Positions 1-12,093 of a stretch of DNA of 64,000 nt are shown here, one piece after another. Under the pieces are notes generated by a model. The model saw nothing but the letters and a program-made list of their open reading frames with translations, searched no databases and was not told the origin of the DNA. The first letter of the stretch is position 1, and the number at the start of each line of letters is the position of its first letter. The stretch comes from Flammula alnicola (lineage: Eukaryota; Basidiomycota; Agaricomycetes; Agaricales; Strophariaceae), in contig JADNRV010000005.1 of assembly GCA_015499995.1 (NCBI GenBank), positions 434,001-498,000 of the forward strand, read 5' to 3'. A program made the position numbers and the translations under genes.

Positions 1-864
1 TCGGTCTTGAGGCGCTCGCGGATTTTCAGTAATTTATCGTGGAAGTGCTGTATGGCCGTTTTCGAATTTTCGGGGTCATCGGAGGGCGTGTGCAGAGGAC
101 TACAGAAAGTGACGAGTGGAAATGAACAGATCTTATATGAACCGAGGAGAGCGGAAGTAGAAGACAGTCTTACCGATTCGTGACTGTGCTATAAGCGGCG
201 CAGCGCATGATACCTATGGAAGTTGGAACAAAAGACTGGTAAGAAAGGCAAAACTCTGATGAGAGTCGAAGCCCACCAAATGCGCCTATGGCATCGAGTC
301 TATCAGCATCCTGAACGCAATGCAATTCCACACAGTGATCGTGCCAGTCTGTCCATTTGTCGGCCTCTCTAAGTTTTTCCTCCGTGCTCCAGGAGGTATT
401 GTCGACGATCCGAGAAATTTCCATAGCACGACCATCTTTAATGAGGTCAATACCATGAGAATCGGCCATTGAATTAAAGAAAGGCAGGAAAAAGGCGTAT
501 GGGTCAGCTGACTCCTCGGCGGAGACATATTTCTTGTCTAACACATCATGAAGTAATGCAGCTAGATGGTGGTGTAAGTACATGTCAATCTGAAAATAAT
601 TACCAAAGAACACCATCAAAGAAACTACAGACCTAATTCAACGGTCAAAAGATCGGGGGCTGGGAAAATACTCCGTGCTAAGGCAAGTGCAGTTTTACGA
701 ACACGCTGCACTGAAAGGGGATGTGGTTAGTGATTTGGAGACCGTGTCGGTTGCAAGTACTCACCATGATATTTATCGTGCGATGGGTCGTATCTGGCCA
801 TGGTTTCAATCATGACCTTTTCAGCCTCGTCCACTATAACTTTTTCCTGTACAGTTGGATACAT
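1..864 (-). CDS. HD-domain metal-dependent phosphohydrolase, 3' end cut by window edge
   Basis: Five exons on the minus strand: 765..864, 633..710, 277..561, 174..213 and <1..99. Spliced, they give a YedJ-like HD-superfamily protein. Exon 1 starts MYPTVQEKV and carries YDPSHDKYHVQRVRKTAL (first metal-binding His region). The exon 2/3 junction rebuilds VELAALLHDVLDKKY with the HD signature. Exon 3 ends VQDADRLDAIGAFG with the last conserved Asp, and exon 5 encodes AIQHFHDKLLKIRERLK, the usual C-terminal helix. The start is the ATG at 864, from which the frame is continuous. Family members hydrolyse phosphate esters of nucleotides or similar small molecules; the substrate cannot be inferred here. 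About 200 residues are visible and perhaps the last 20-40 are missing. Confidence 0.85.
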
Positions 865-1201
865 GAGCAAGGTCCACGGTTTCCACTTCTGTATGATAAA
901 AGGACTAGTTGCACGTTTGACACGTTGTCGCCGTCAAAAGTTGGCCATGAGAAGATGTGCGGTTAATTTTATCTTATCTTATCGTTAGCAGCTGTCTTGC
1001 CGTGAGATGCCGAACTGCACCCGGACCCACACCGAAATTCCGCTTTATTTTCAATGACATCTTTTACGACACCTGTGTTGGGCTACGTTCAAAGTAGATC
1101 ATAACTCCCCGTTGACTGTTCACAGAGCGAGTTGCACATCTTCGCATCGCACCCCCATCGACAAGATCTGAACCAGCGTTCGAATTCTTCTCTTGATAGC
1201 C
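865..1201. promoter_or_regulatory. shared intergenic region between divergent genes
   Basis: This 337-base stretch separates the start of the minus-strand HD phosphohydrolase from the start of the plus-strand NHA1, so it must hold both promoters. I see no coding signal and no clear TATA box in it. Confidence 0.5.
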
Positions 1202-3469
1202 ATGATACTTACACAAGTCCGTCTTGATCCGTTCCCGTCTTGTTTTTCATTTGCTTCAAGTTACCTTCATTAAAGGTGTCGGGGCCCAGTCTTGCCTACA
1301 TATGCTTGGGGGGCTTTGTGGTAGCGGTATGTGCCACGTTATAGTTCGCATTCGATGCTCTTACATATCTGTACTGCATAGTTTTCTATGTTTTCGCTTT
1401 TAGCCAGAGAAAAGGTGACCCAATTACCTCGTTTAGTATCATGTCCTTCAATAACAAAAATGCCTCAGGTGTATGTAAATGAAGTTGTTCTCGGCACTCT
1501 ATTTGGTATTTTCATGGGCCCACACTTTATTGGCGTCTTCGATCCACGCTCCTGGGGTGATCATCCAGATGCCATCACCCTCGAAGTTATGCGAGTGGTA
1601 CTAGCTACAGGCCTTTTTGCCATTGGAGTGGAACTGCCAAAATCCTATATGGCAAAGCATGCGAAGAGCCTTATGACAATGGTCATACCAACTATGGCTA
1701 TTGGTTGGGTGATTGTCGCTGGTATGTTCATACACACCATCTCACATTACTCCATCGTCTGATAAAATTAATAGGGCTTCTGCGTGCTCTGTTCCCTCAG
1801 TTACATTACATCTCCTGTTTGGCAATATCCGCCTGCTTAACTCCGACAGACCCAATTATATGTGCTGCCATCGTCGGTACGTCTCGTCGTTACTTCGGTT
1901 TGCTAACTCGAGGTTGATACCAAGTAATGCAGGTGGTAAATTCGCTCGAAAGCACGTTCCGGTGAATCTTCGACAACTGCTTTCGGCTGAATCGGCGGCG
2001 AATGACGGGCTTGCTTATCCTTTCTTAACCCTTACGCTGTATTTGACGCTCGACAAAAGCCACGGCACGGCAGTAACCCAGTGGGTTCTTATTGGTTGGC
2101 TCTGTATGCTCTCAATCCTCCTTCTTTGCCTCTTATTATTATTGAATGCTTTCTATTTGAAGATCAAGTGATTCTTGGTATCGTCATGGGGGGAATTCTT
2201 GGTAAGTACGATTGACGACACTCGACGACCCAGCAATGACACCTGAATTATTATAGGAATGATGTTTTCGTATCTCATGAAATTCTCCCACCGACGCGGT
2301 TATATTGACCGAGAATCCTACGTCGCACAATATCTCGCACTGGCCATATTTATCACTGGCGTTGTTAGCACTATCGGGAGCGACGACCTTTTAGCTGCTT
2401 TCGCTGCAGGTTTGTTTGTTTTTTCGGTATTATAGACATAAACTTATCTTATCCAATGACAATTCTTAGGTAGTGCAATCTCTTGGGATGGCGACTTTAA
2501 CGTACACACCGAAGGAGAAGTCTTCTCTTCGGTCATCGACCTCGTCCTCAACTGCGCCTGTTTCGTTTATATCGGAGCCTGGATCCCTTTCCAGGACTTC
2601 ACTATTCACGAAATTGGTATCGTGCCATGGAGGTTGTTTGTATTGACCGTCGGTATCATGTTTTTGCGACGTATCCCTGCCATTCTGGCCCTCTACAAAT
2701 GGATACCAGAGATAACGTCATGGCGCGAGGCCCTCTTCTCGGGACACTTTGGTACTACATTTTGCAATATGGATATTGTTGCGTTGCTGATAGATATCAA
2801 TGCATAGGTCCGATGGGTGTAGGTGCTGTATTCATTTCAACTCTAGCCCTCCATCGTTTGCCTACTCCTGCCAACCCTCCTGTAACCCAGCAAGACTATC
2901 TTACATTGGCTCTCCAACCGATCGTTTCTTTCGTAGTCCTTGGGTCAATCGTTATCCGTGGGTCATTCTTTTAACAAAATTATAACCTGAAGTCACTGTC
3001 TAACCACGTCTCAGATGGACTGTCAATCCCTTTTTTCAATCTTGGGGTGAATGTATCTCGCACCGTTTCTATGTCTGCGACTATGACCTCTCGTTCAAAA
3101 CTGTATCCTGAATGGCTGTTGGGTGTCAGTCGTAACCCCACGTTCCCCCGAGAACCTGAATCTCAGATTCCTACTTCGGGTGTTCAAGAATCCCCACAAG
3201 ACTCCGCAGCAACCAGTCCAAGGGACTCTCAATTCAGCATCCTTCATCGCGACTCCCAAGTGGGTATTGTCCAGCGTCACAGTGTGAAGAAAGAAGAGGA
3301 AGCTGAAACATACGAACCGAAAATCCAAGCGGTCGCCCCGGCTGTAATGTCTACGGAGGGAAGGTCAGCAACAAATGATGTGCCTGCGGCTCTCGAAACG
3401 ATCGAAGAGGTCAGGGTGGAATCTCAGGATCTGAAATTGCCCAGGGCGGTCCATTTCCCGGGCCAATGA
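1202..3469 (+). CDS. NHA1: plasma-membrane Na+/H+ antiporter (fungal NHA1/CPA1 type)
   Basis: Eleven exons: 1202..1216, 1276..1326, 1382..1414, 1469..1721, 1775..1876, 1933..2103, 2163..2201, 2257..2409, 2470..2751, 2808..2957, 3015..3469. They sum to 1704 bases with no frame break and give 567 residues. The N-terminus reads MILTQVSGPSLAYICLGGF. The transport core shows LTPTDPI and SAESAANDGLAYPF, the conserved acidic residues of the ion pathway, followed by ISWDGDFNVH and IPEITSWREALFSGHFGPMG. About 12 hydrophobic segments precede a hydrophilic C-terminal tail of about 130 residues rich in Ser, Pro and Glu. The family exports Na+, Li+ or K+ in exchange for protons. The tail is shorter than in yeast Nha1. 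The first intron uses a weak GTCCGT donor, so the first five residues are the least certain part. Confidence 0.93.
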
Positions 3470-3804
3470 CATTGGATGGAAACTCTCAGCATTAATTGGG
3501 AGCCATTCACGAGTTTCGATTGGACACAGTTGATAGCTAGAATGATCCTACTTTGGGTTACAAGGGGTTTAACGGTTGTCATACTCGATTATGGATATAG
3601 CGCATGTAACAATTGGAATACTCGAATTTCGTTACGAAATGTTATGTCTTTGCAATTGCTAGAAGTTAAGAATTTGGACTTCCCGCGAGTTCGCGACAAT
3701 TGAAATGTCAGTGTCGAGATGCGCCATGATCGGAAACGGAAGTTGTTTGCCACGCGTCAAGGGACGCGTCAAGTGAATTATTTGAGCCTCCCGACCTTTC
3801 TACG
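3470..3804. other. intergenic region between NHA1 and the zinc transporter
   Basis: A 335-base tandem gap that must contain the NHA1 3' end and the promoter of the zinc transporter. I see no convincing gene or element. Confidence 0.4.
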
Positions 3805-6067
3805 ATGACTCTCATGTCGCCTCGGCTTTACCAGCTCCTTTTCCTTGTCGCTCTTTTGTCATTGATATCGCTAGATGCATATGCTGCTGCTGACGTGAAG
3901 AAAGCGGCCGAAGGAGCGGCTCACGTGGGGGATGTACATGTTTTGTCGGTTTTCGTGAGTACTTAAATTTCCGAGCGCACTTCAGCCGGAGCCATGTCGA
4001 TTTCTAACCCGGCCTCATTCCATCGTTACGCTATAGGAGGATGAAATAAAGCAGTGCTCGCCTGTCCGCAAGCTGAGCGCGCTGAAGCAGACTCTGGAGG
4101 AACAGCAATCGCCTATCCTTCGCACTGTGTTCTCCTGGTTGTTTCCCTTCGGGCCAGCGTGGAACTCTATTCTGGGCACATTCTACATCAGCTCGTGTGT
4201 ACTTTCTTTTGTCCCTATGTCTGAAAAGCTACTTACCACGAGATTACGGGTGCAGCGTTCCCAACTTTATCCTCGCGTTTATCCCCGCTGAAATAAATGC
4301 TAATACTCTCAACACGATGACGGCCTTTGCTGTAAGGGTCACATGCCCGTTCATGCGGTTTTTGTTGAATTTTCGCTAACGAAGGTCTCTGCATTTTCGA
4401 CGTGCTCGCACTACAGACTGGAGGTCTGCTATCCGACGTCTTTCTACATCTAGTTCCACATTCCTTCATGGGCGAAAACACGGGTTCTGGTGTCCACTTC
4501 GTGATGGTGGAAGAGAAGCGCAACATCCTTGTGGGGTAATTATGTCCATTTAATTTAAGAACAAAACTGAAAGGCTGATGTCCCTCTTTGTGTATAGTCT
4601 TGGTATCTTCCTGGGATTTGGGGCATTCTTCTTTATGGAAAAAACTCTCCGTGTCCTTGGAGGCGGCGATGAAGAGAGTTCTGGCCACTCTCATTCCCAC
4701 TCCCATGGTTTAGAACCCAAAGCTACGAAAGCGTCAGGAGTGGCCGATTCAGCAACGCAGAATGGCCTTCGTAACAGAAATTCTGATACATCTAAATCTA
4801 ATGCATCACCTGTAGAACACGAGGAATCTCAATCGACGAACGGTCCATCGAAATTATCCGCATACCTTAATTTATTTGGAGATTTTGTACATAATATGTG
4901 AGTTCTGGTCTGGTTTGTCTGCCACGCTGCCTTATCTGACGCATATGCTACTCCCTTCCTCTGCACAGTACAGATGGATTGGCGTGCGTATCTAATACCG
5001 CATTATGCGCGCGATTCCTCTGACTCATTCCAACGGATTGCCTTCTTGCACGTTCTTCGCTTAACCAGAATGGCCGCATCTTTCTATGCCTCGCCTCTCA
5101 TCGGAGCGACCACGACCTTGGCATGCTTTGCGCATGAGATCCCCCACGAAATTGCCGATTACTCAATCCTAATAAGGAGCGGCTTCACTAAGAGGCAGGC
5201 CATGCAGTCGCAATTCTTAACTGCTATTGGTGCATTTGTGCGTTCACGTTTCATTTTTCACTCTTCTCGAGCCTTTGGGTTGTTTGAGAAGCTAGAAGTC
5301 ACCGAAACTGAAGTTTTTCTCTCGTCTCTTTTTAACAGGTAGGGTGAGTGGCATCCTAGTATCGGGATATTAGGGCAGTGGTTTATATAGCCTTTTGGCG
5401 TAAACGATCAGTACTTTTATCGGAATTGCGGTCCACAATGCAACCGCCACCAAAACAGCAGCTGAATTGACCGACCTCGCAGCTGGTATACGGCAGGACG
5501 CCACCGGCTTGCTCGGCACAACATTGCAATTATCAGATCTCGTGAGTCCGTTTTCGGACGGAAGACGGAAGACAGTATGGGACATCATCCACGATGCTGA
5601 CCCGCGTTTTTTATTCGCAGGTAATTCCCTTTGTTGCGGGTGGATTCTTGTATATCGGGGCCGTAGCGGTCTTACCAACGTGAGCCTTCTCAGCGATTTG
5701 ATTAGTCCTTGACTTTTTTCTTCTTTTGTACCCTGGTTCGATGGGTGCCTGCCGTCGCTCGTGTTCGTTTGTCTTTATTTTCGTCGCGAGCGGTGTTTTA
5801 TTTCTGACGTTCTTGACATGACGTGCATGCCTAACCTTTCCGAGAACATATTTCTTTTGTTACCGCGTGGGCTTGACTCTGGCCGTTTATTCACTACTTA
5901 TCATGCCCAGATTACTTGCCGAGAGCAAGAGCGCCAAACAGGCGATGCGCGAGGCAAGTACAAGATCGCGGATGGCCCAGAAACGGTAGACTAACCGTAA
6001 TGACTATTTGTTTTGACAGTTTGCTGCAATGGCATTTGGAGTCGTGTGCATGTTCATGGTCGCGTGA
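3805..6067 (+). CDS. KE4/SLC39A7-type ZIP zinc transporter
   Basis: Twelve exons: 3805..3954, 4037..4194, 4256..4331, 4417..4535, 4598..4897, 4969..4983, 5069..5237, 5339..5343, 5412..5541, 5621..5679, 5911..5953, 6020..6067. They total 1272 bases and 423 residues. A signal peptide (MTLMSPRLYQLLFLVALLSL) is followed by the first ZIP segment FILAFIPAEINANT and TGGLLSDVFLHLVPHSF. A histidine-rich cytosolic loop contains GHSHSHSHG. The two diagnostic metal-site motifs are present: HNITDGLA and HEIPHEIADY. This family releases zinc from the ER or Golgi lumen to the cytosol. The 15-nt and 5-nt exons are needed to keep HNITDGLAMAASFY and IGAFVGTFIGIAV in frame. The last intron has a GC donor (GAG|GCAAGT). 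Yke4 is the closest yeast relative I would name. Confidence 0.93.
5339..5343 (+). other. predicted 5-nt micro-exon GTAGG
   Basis: The exon before ends in frame at GCATTT (5237) and the exon after begins T ACT TTT ATC (5412). Joining them directly loses the frame. GTAGG, flanked by a good acceptor (tttaacag) and a good donor (gtgagt), restores the frame and supplies Val-Gly in IGAFVGTFIGIAV, a conserved ZIP segment. This is inferred from frame and family fit, not from RNA. Confidence 0.7.
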
Positions 6068-6848
6068 GTTTCCCATACTATTAGAAGAGCCATAGAGGAC
6101 TCACTGCGGGAACTATAGATGGAACGAGTAGCAATAGAGCACAGTAGATACATGCCGGATCTCCAAATATTTATTTGCAAAGTGATATCGGCAATCTAGG
6201 CAGATTAGAGCTTTGTACGGACCGTTTGTATCGCATGTAGAGCTGTGAACCAGAGGTGTTGGCCGACAGCGTTGCCGGTAGCCGGGGATGACCGAAGAAC
6301 GTGCGTGAATTTTGGTGAGTGGCGGCAAAGCCTGATTTGGCGACGGACAACGTAATTTTGCGGCGGATGGACCTGGTCAGTTCTGTTTCTCCACCCAACA
6401 AGTATTCATCAAATAATCTTACGCACCTACTTATCCTCTTTCCTCTTCTCTACTAATATCAGCCCACTCCCCCCTCCTCTTTTCCCAGCTTCCTCCATCA
6501 TCCTAGGGCATATCCTCCGCAGGTCCGAAAAATCGCCATTTTTTTCCTTTAAATGAACTTATTCTGACGCTTTTCTTTGCTCTTTCTTTGCCCGAAACAA
6601 CCCACAGGGCCTTAACAGCTTTATAGTTCCACTAGACTCTACTGTTTTGGTTTAAAAAACCTTAATACCGCGACATCACCGAGTCCTTTCTCTCACAAAA
6701 CGTCATCCGCCACGACACCAACCACTGGTCGTCCGTTAGACGCCCTTGCACCCGTTCTTCAGCTCATGAGGAATTACTGAACGCTACTCCAACGTCGTTC
6801 TTTCTTGAATTCACACCGAATCTTCGTTCACGTCTTCAGTATTACTCC
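6068..6848. other. intergenic region, no gene recognised
   Basis: It holds the 3' end of the zinc transporter and the promoter of the Nudix gene. The second half is pyrimidine-rich on the plus strand (6440-6560), a common look for fungal promoters. Short open frames on the minus strand have no recognisable content. Confidence 0.4.
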
Positions 6849-7573
6849 ATGGGCACCAAAGGTCGTGCTGTACCCCGTGTCGTGTGCTGTGCTATACCCA
6901 TTGCACGCGCCGCTGGCAAAATTCTCGTCGTCACCAGCAGGAAACGCCCGAATAACTGGGTCTGTGAGTAGCCTTCTTTTTTATCCCTTTCGTTCTCGTT
7001 CATTTTTCGTTCGGTTTCTTCTGGGTTTTATGCTGACTGCTTTGTGTCTGAAACATATACAGTGCCAAAGGGTGGATGGGAACCGTCAGATGTGCAGTTA
7101 GAGGCTGCAGCCTCTCGTGAGGCCCTGGAAGAAGGTCCTACCCTTTGTTCCTCTCTCCGTCACCTCACCTCCTGATTCTCGTCTCCCCCTTCTTTTCCAT
7201 TCCCTGTCCGCTATTTCTTCCTTCGTCTCAAACAGCGGGCGTACGTGGTACTATCACGCGATATGTCACTACAATACCGACACCGTCAACTACATATCAT
7301 TTTTATGAGCTTGACGTTGCCGCTTTGGACCAGGACTGGCTGGAACGCAACGAACGGAGACGGGAGTGGGTAGATTATGCTGAAGCAATCAGACGCGTGG
7401 AATGGAAAGCAGAACTCGCTCAAGGCCTCAGGTCGTCCTCGCTCGCCCGGTAATGGGTTAACAAAGAGGGACCCTTGGGCATAATTTCGCTACTGCCTTC
7501 CTCTCTTCTTGCAGCCAGCTCCTCTGGCTCTCTGAAGAATGTTGGCTCGACGCCCAAAGGAAGCGCAGCATGA
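6849..7573 (+). CDS. DDP1: Nudix hydrolase, diphosphoinositol polyphosphate phosphohydrolase type
   Basis: Four exons, 6849..6963, 7063..7134, 7236..7449 and 7519..7573, give 151 residues. The N-terminus MGTKGRAVPRVVCCAIPI leads to KILVVTSRKRPNNWVLPKGGWE. The Nudix box is GGWEPSDVQLEAAASREALEE followed by AGV, with the catalytic REALEE core. Its end is joined across the second intron. The order matches fungal DDP1/Aps1 enzymes, which cleave diphosphoinositol pyrophosphates and diadenosine polyphosphates in the cytosol. The C-terminal exon is the weak point. An acceptor at 7518 gives SSSGSLKNVGSTPKGSAA and stop; the acceptor six bases upstream would give a longer, less likely tail. Unspliced, the frame stops at 7453. 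Confidence 0.88.
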
Positions 7574-10500
7574 TGACACGGACATCATACGTCGTTTCCG
7601 AATATCTCTGCATATCATTTAGAACTCTGGCCTTTTTTTTTACACAGATCTCGTACGCGCATTATACTTTACGATCGGTCATACTTATCACACATACCCC
7701 ACCCCAAACGCAACCACAATCAGCCACAATCCCACGTCATTTGATACTTTTCACGGGTTTTTTTCGTCTTGTCCTTCATTCGTCCGTCCGTCCGTCCGTT
7801 CAAGCGTAAAAGTTTGCCCAGCATCTGCCTTTCCATTTCGAATACAGAACATGCATTGTCTCTCACCCCATCACTTTCCTCGCACCTCGCACCGTCCGAT
7901 CACGTTCATGCTTTCCAGCCCTCGTTCGCAAAAATCATAGCACAGGTCGCTTTTTGGCATACATAGACAATCAAGTTTTTCCAACTACCGTCGCTATGTT
8001 TCCCTCAGTCTCCCTCTAATACGCCTCTTTTGACCTTTGGCACGTATCTTACCATACCTATTACCGCGTTGTTAGACGTAGTTTAATATAATCTCGACAA
8101 CTTTGTGCTAGGTATCGTTCTCTCTGGTTCAGGGCTGCATTTTTCATTTTTCTTAAAACCGCAGGCGGCAGTGCTAGATCTATGTACTTGGATCTACTCC
8201 GGTCTGGCCAGCTTGGCACGACGCTGCGCGCCAGCGCGTCACCAGACATGACTAAACACACAGCCACCGGAAAGCTTACCTTACATAATGCCATCAACGT
8301 GGCACGAAAGTCAATGGCATCAGATTACGTAAACAAGCCTTCTTTGCCTCCGCACCATTCATTGCAACGCTGGTCAGCACGTCCCCCACCTGTCCTCAAG
8401 CCTCAGGATGTATGTTGGAAATGTATTTATTTCCATGAAGTGAGTAAGCGCCATTCACGAGCTATTGAAGTTTCCAAGTTTTCTAACCTGAAACTATTTG
8501 GAAGTGCACTGCGAAGACGATTCTACGCGTTCTTGACGCGTTCCTCTTGCGTTCCTCGGGTTGTCTTTATACTAAGAGCAAATAGAGCCTCAGAATGGAG
8601 TCTTTGGCAGCTATATTGCCTGTTATTTACCATTGGAGGGGTTGTACGCGTTCGATATTAGTAATCGCGTCTCCTTCAAACTTGTATTAACATTGCCTGA
8701 GAGCCAACTTGCTCCCTGCAACCTAGATGATCTCGCGAATCATCAAACGAGTCCCGGATACAGCGGTGAGTACATACACATCCGCCGTTGTCTATCTAAT
8801 TGTTGATCTGAGTGGCCATGCATCACTAGGAACCAAGATGAATTCATTCATTTCAAGGCGCGTCGATGATCCCTTCGCTTCCCTTCCGAATAAAAACAGG
8901 AGTGGTCGACAGAGCTGCGGACGACCTGAAAAGCTCCCTGTACCCAGCTACTTGCCGCTCGATGTCTTTCCGAAACGTGCTCGGTGCCTATGTTCTTAGC
9001 AATTTCTGTCGCTTTCGTCGACTCTCGTAAAAGAGGCACGGCTTTACTTTGGACAACAGCCTAGTTGTTCTGGAGTTCTGGAGTACCGCTCGCCTTATGA
9101 CTGTATACCGTATTTCGAAAGCGCTCGTCTAGCGGTCTTCTGGATTTGGATAGAAGGGACAAATATTGGGCGCTGCTTGTCCTGTATCACGATTTGGAAG
9201 ATGATCATTGGGATTTTCAGGAAGCAGTGATGGCGATCATTGACATAGGCGACAACCTGCATGCACCGTGATGCATGCGGCGATTTTGGTCTTCCGTATC
9301 TTTGGCGCTCTCTTGATCAGGGCAGTTCGGTCCGGATGTACGAGGGGTACCTCCGCACTGGTGAACCATCGCGGCATATCAGGTTTCGCCCCCGCACGAA
9401 CAAGTCCAACGGAAGACAACGTGGGGCAGCAGATGTCGATTAACCCGTCGGAATGCCGATTCTCTAGAGGACAGTTGAAACGCTCTGGATGCTTAATGCG
9501 CGGCCTTGCTGATTGTGTGTCTGCCGATGCCATCGATGGCGGTCTTGCCTTGGGGCGATATCTGCCTTCTATATAGCTAGGCTTGTAAACCAGATTCTGG
9601 TCACACGACATGATGAGTGTCGTTCTCGTGTACTACTCGTAGAGGATAAGATAAAATCGCCTGCCATCGTTTGAATAGGTGGGTATGCTGTAATGTGGGC
9701 CCCGAGTGTCCGGAGATCAGAAAAATATGTGAGGCCAGTTTCTTCTAGTTCCTTCGAGGTACTTCTGTGCTCCTCGCTGGAATGTGAATGTGCCACGGCG
9801 GCCCGCACCGACTCAGGATAAAGGGAAAATGCATTGGAGGTACATTGACTTGGAAAAAAATACCGACATACTTATTGCCGCCGTGTCGATTTTGTCAAGT
9901 CAGATATAGTGCGAGTTGAATGGGCTCACCTCTTGGCTAAACAGATCTACAAGTTTTCGAATATTCTATTTTCTATTGAGTTGAAGAAACATCTCTGTTC
10001 GCGACTCCCAGTGACCCAGCAACCTAAATGTACTTTCTTGCCTCCTGCATGTAGTTATTTTTTTCTTGGAAACGGAGATGTTGACGACACACATAGCAGT
10101 TTTAAGCTTAAGGTAAATTGACCCCTCCAATTGAACTTAAGGGTCGTTCTTGATATATATACTGCGGAATGGATCTTGACTTTGAAATACTAGATTAAAG
10201 ACGGATGATGATCACGGATCTAACCGCAACGGAATTCCGAAAGATAGCGATATGGCTCAGGATCTTGTGGACGTGTTGTGAACGCCGTCCAAAGGTACTT
10301 TGACATAGAACAACTCGTAGCAGTCTATATGACTGCGGTGCCGGTGCATAAAACTGATAGATTCTGTAGCGTTTATACCCAAAAAAGCGTCTTTCGCAGG
10401 CGACGTTTCTCCGATCGCGACATCTCCTGCCTTGCAAAAACCTTTACGTACAGATAAGTTGTCGCCGTTCCGATAATCTAGGCAGAATGCTAGCACGATG

Positions 10501-12093
10501 GTGTTGAGACTACATGTGACTGGCGGAGATATAGTTACGGTCCGTTCATGGTCTAATTTCTGACGCAAAAAGGAGAATGACGATGTATCGCAGGGTGAAA
10601 ACCACAGACATAATTCAGGTTTGAGGCATTTCTTCAGAGATCTCAAGGGTCCTATGAGCGCTGCGCACATCCCTGATTATGTATACACACAATGTAACAA
10701 CGGAATCAACTGTGGCATCCTCGAGAATCGTGGTCGTGTACTTCCCCACTGGCACATGCTGCAGAGAAACACCCATTCAATGTCCGCTTGAGAAATCCTC
10801 AGAGATCTGTCTAAACGCCGTCCAGGGTGGTATTTTTCTATGCTGTTTCCTCGGTCGGATCTCCATCTGTGTCTTCGATATTCCAAGCCCGGCAAGCTGA
10901 GAAAAAGGATGTTGAACTGCAGTCGTCGATTCGCCGTCCGCTGGAATCCACGGGAAAATGCCGCGTGCAAATATAGCGGCCTGGGGCCTCGAGGGTTCTC
11001 TGCAATGCGTGCGATAAGTTATCAAATGTCCCCTTAGGCAACGAATCGAGGCGAATTGAACCTCGGAGCGTCAAGTGAATGCTTGAAGCCTATGGCAATC
11101 TGAGGAGTCTATGAGGTCCGGCTCCGTTCTCGGACTGACAGAAGTTCGCACATTTGCCGTGCAGTGCCGCCAGCGAGCTTTATATCGGAGACATAGGGAT
11201 TGGTGGAGGATGAGGCAATATTTTCGCCGACCTGAATACCTAGTTCTGTAGGTTTTTTATCATGGGGCCAGGTTCGAACTTAGTTTTTAAATTTTGGACT
11301 GTTACGCGTCATGTGTTTCAACTACCAGGCGGAACCCTTCAAAATAAACAAGGAAAAGCATCTTCATTGGGTAATTTAATTATGTAGAGGGCAATTTTAA
11401 ATGTTTTCTTGTCTTCCCTGACTACCTGTTTCAAATCTACGCTTAGCGCTTAATCTTGTTGGGATTTATGCATTTCTTCGTTGACCGACTTGCTTTATTT
11501 CCTCTCTCGGCAGCAGGATAGTAATACACGCAAGGTCGTCGCTGGGATACCAGCAGGCTCATCTTCAATTTCTCACAACCCCTCCCGACTTAATTTGTGA
11601 TCCTTTTGTTTCCGTTTCATATATCCTTGTGATGGCCAGCAGCTCTTGGCTGGAATCCAGGATCCCTAAGCACCTATCAAAAGGGGTTACCGTGTTCAAA
11701 GATTCTGGTGGAATCCCAACGGATTCTTGTGACAGTGATGGTCGCTCGATCACGCTGTTTCCTTGGGCTGTAGATTGGGATCGACGTTTGCACTGCCCTA
11801 AATCTGGAATATCTGGATACGCGCACCTGGATATCACTTGAGGAGGTTCTCAACGGCTGTGCCACTTCGACAGATTTAGTCGAGGTCATGATCGGGCACT
11901 CCTTCGCTGGACCCATACAGTGGATGTTGTAAAATTATATCCACAACTATCCGAGTCCCTGAGCAATCGACTTTCAATCAGTCATCTCCACAATTCGGTC
12001 AGCCCTTTAAAGCTTGGAGATTTCTTACTGTCTTCTTGCCTTGACCTACCCTATTCTTTTATTCGTTCCCTTTCTGAAGAAACCATACTTGAA
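7574..12093. other. 4.5-kb region without a recognised gene
   Basis: No family could be assigned. A short GTCC microsatellite lies at about 7780-7800. A plus-strand open frame of 159 codons at 8182..8661 and minus-strand frames at 9237..9808 have no recognisable motif. The minus strand at about 10240-11090 has denser coding-like text and is listed separately. The part just before 12094 is probably the TEA gene promoter and 5' leader. Confidence 0.4.
10257..11074 (-). CDS. unrecognised coding-like tract, possibly broken
   Basis: Overlapping minus-strand frames at 10838..11074, 10677..10970 and 10257..10670 have protein-like composition; the first begins MTLRGSIRLDSLPKGTFDNL. The best text jumps between frames, which could mean introns, frame slips or decay. 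There is no signal peptide, membrane segment or catalytic motif I can name. An F-box/leucine-rich family member is a guess from its style only. Borders are approximate. Confidence 0.25.

Noticed and set aside
11620..12093. Extension of the TEA gene upstream of 12094
   Set aside because: The frame is open to about 11920 but has no ATG there; frames further upstream end in stops, so I kept the first in-frame ATG.
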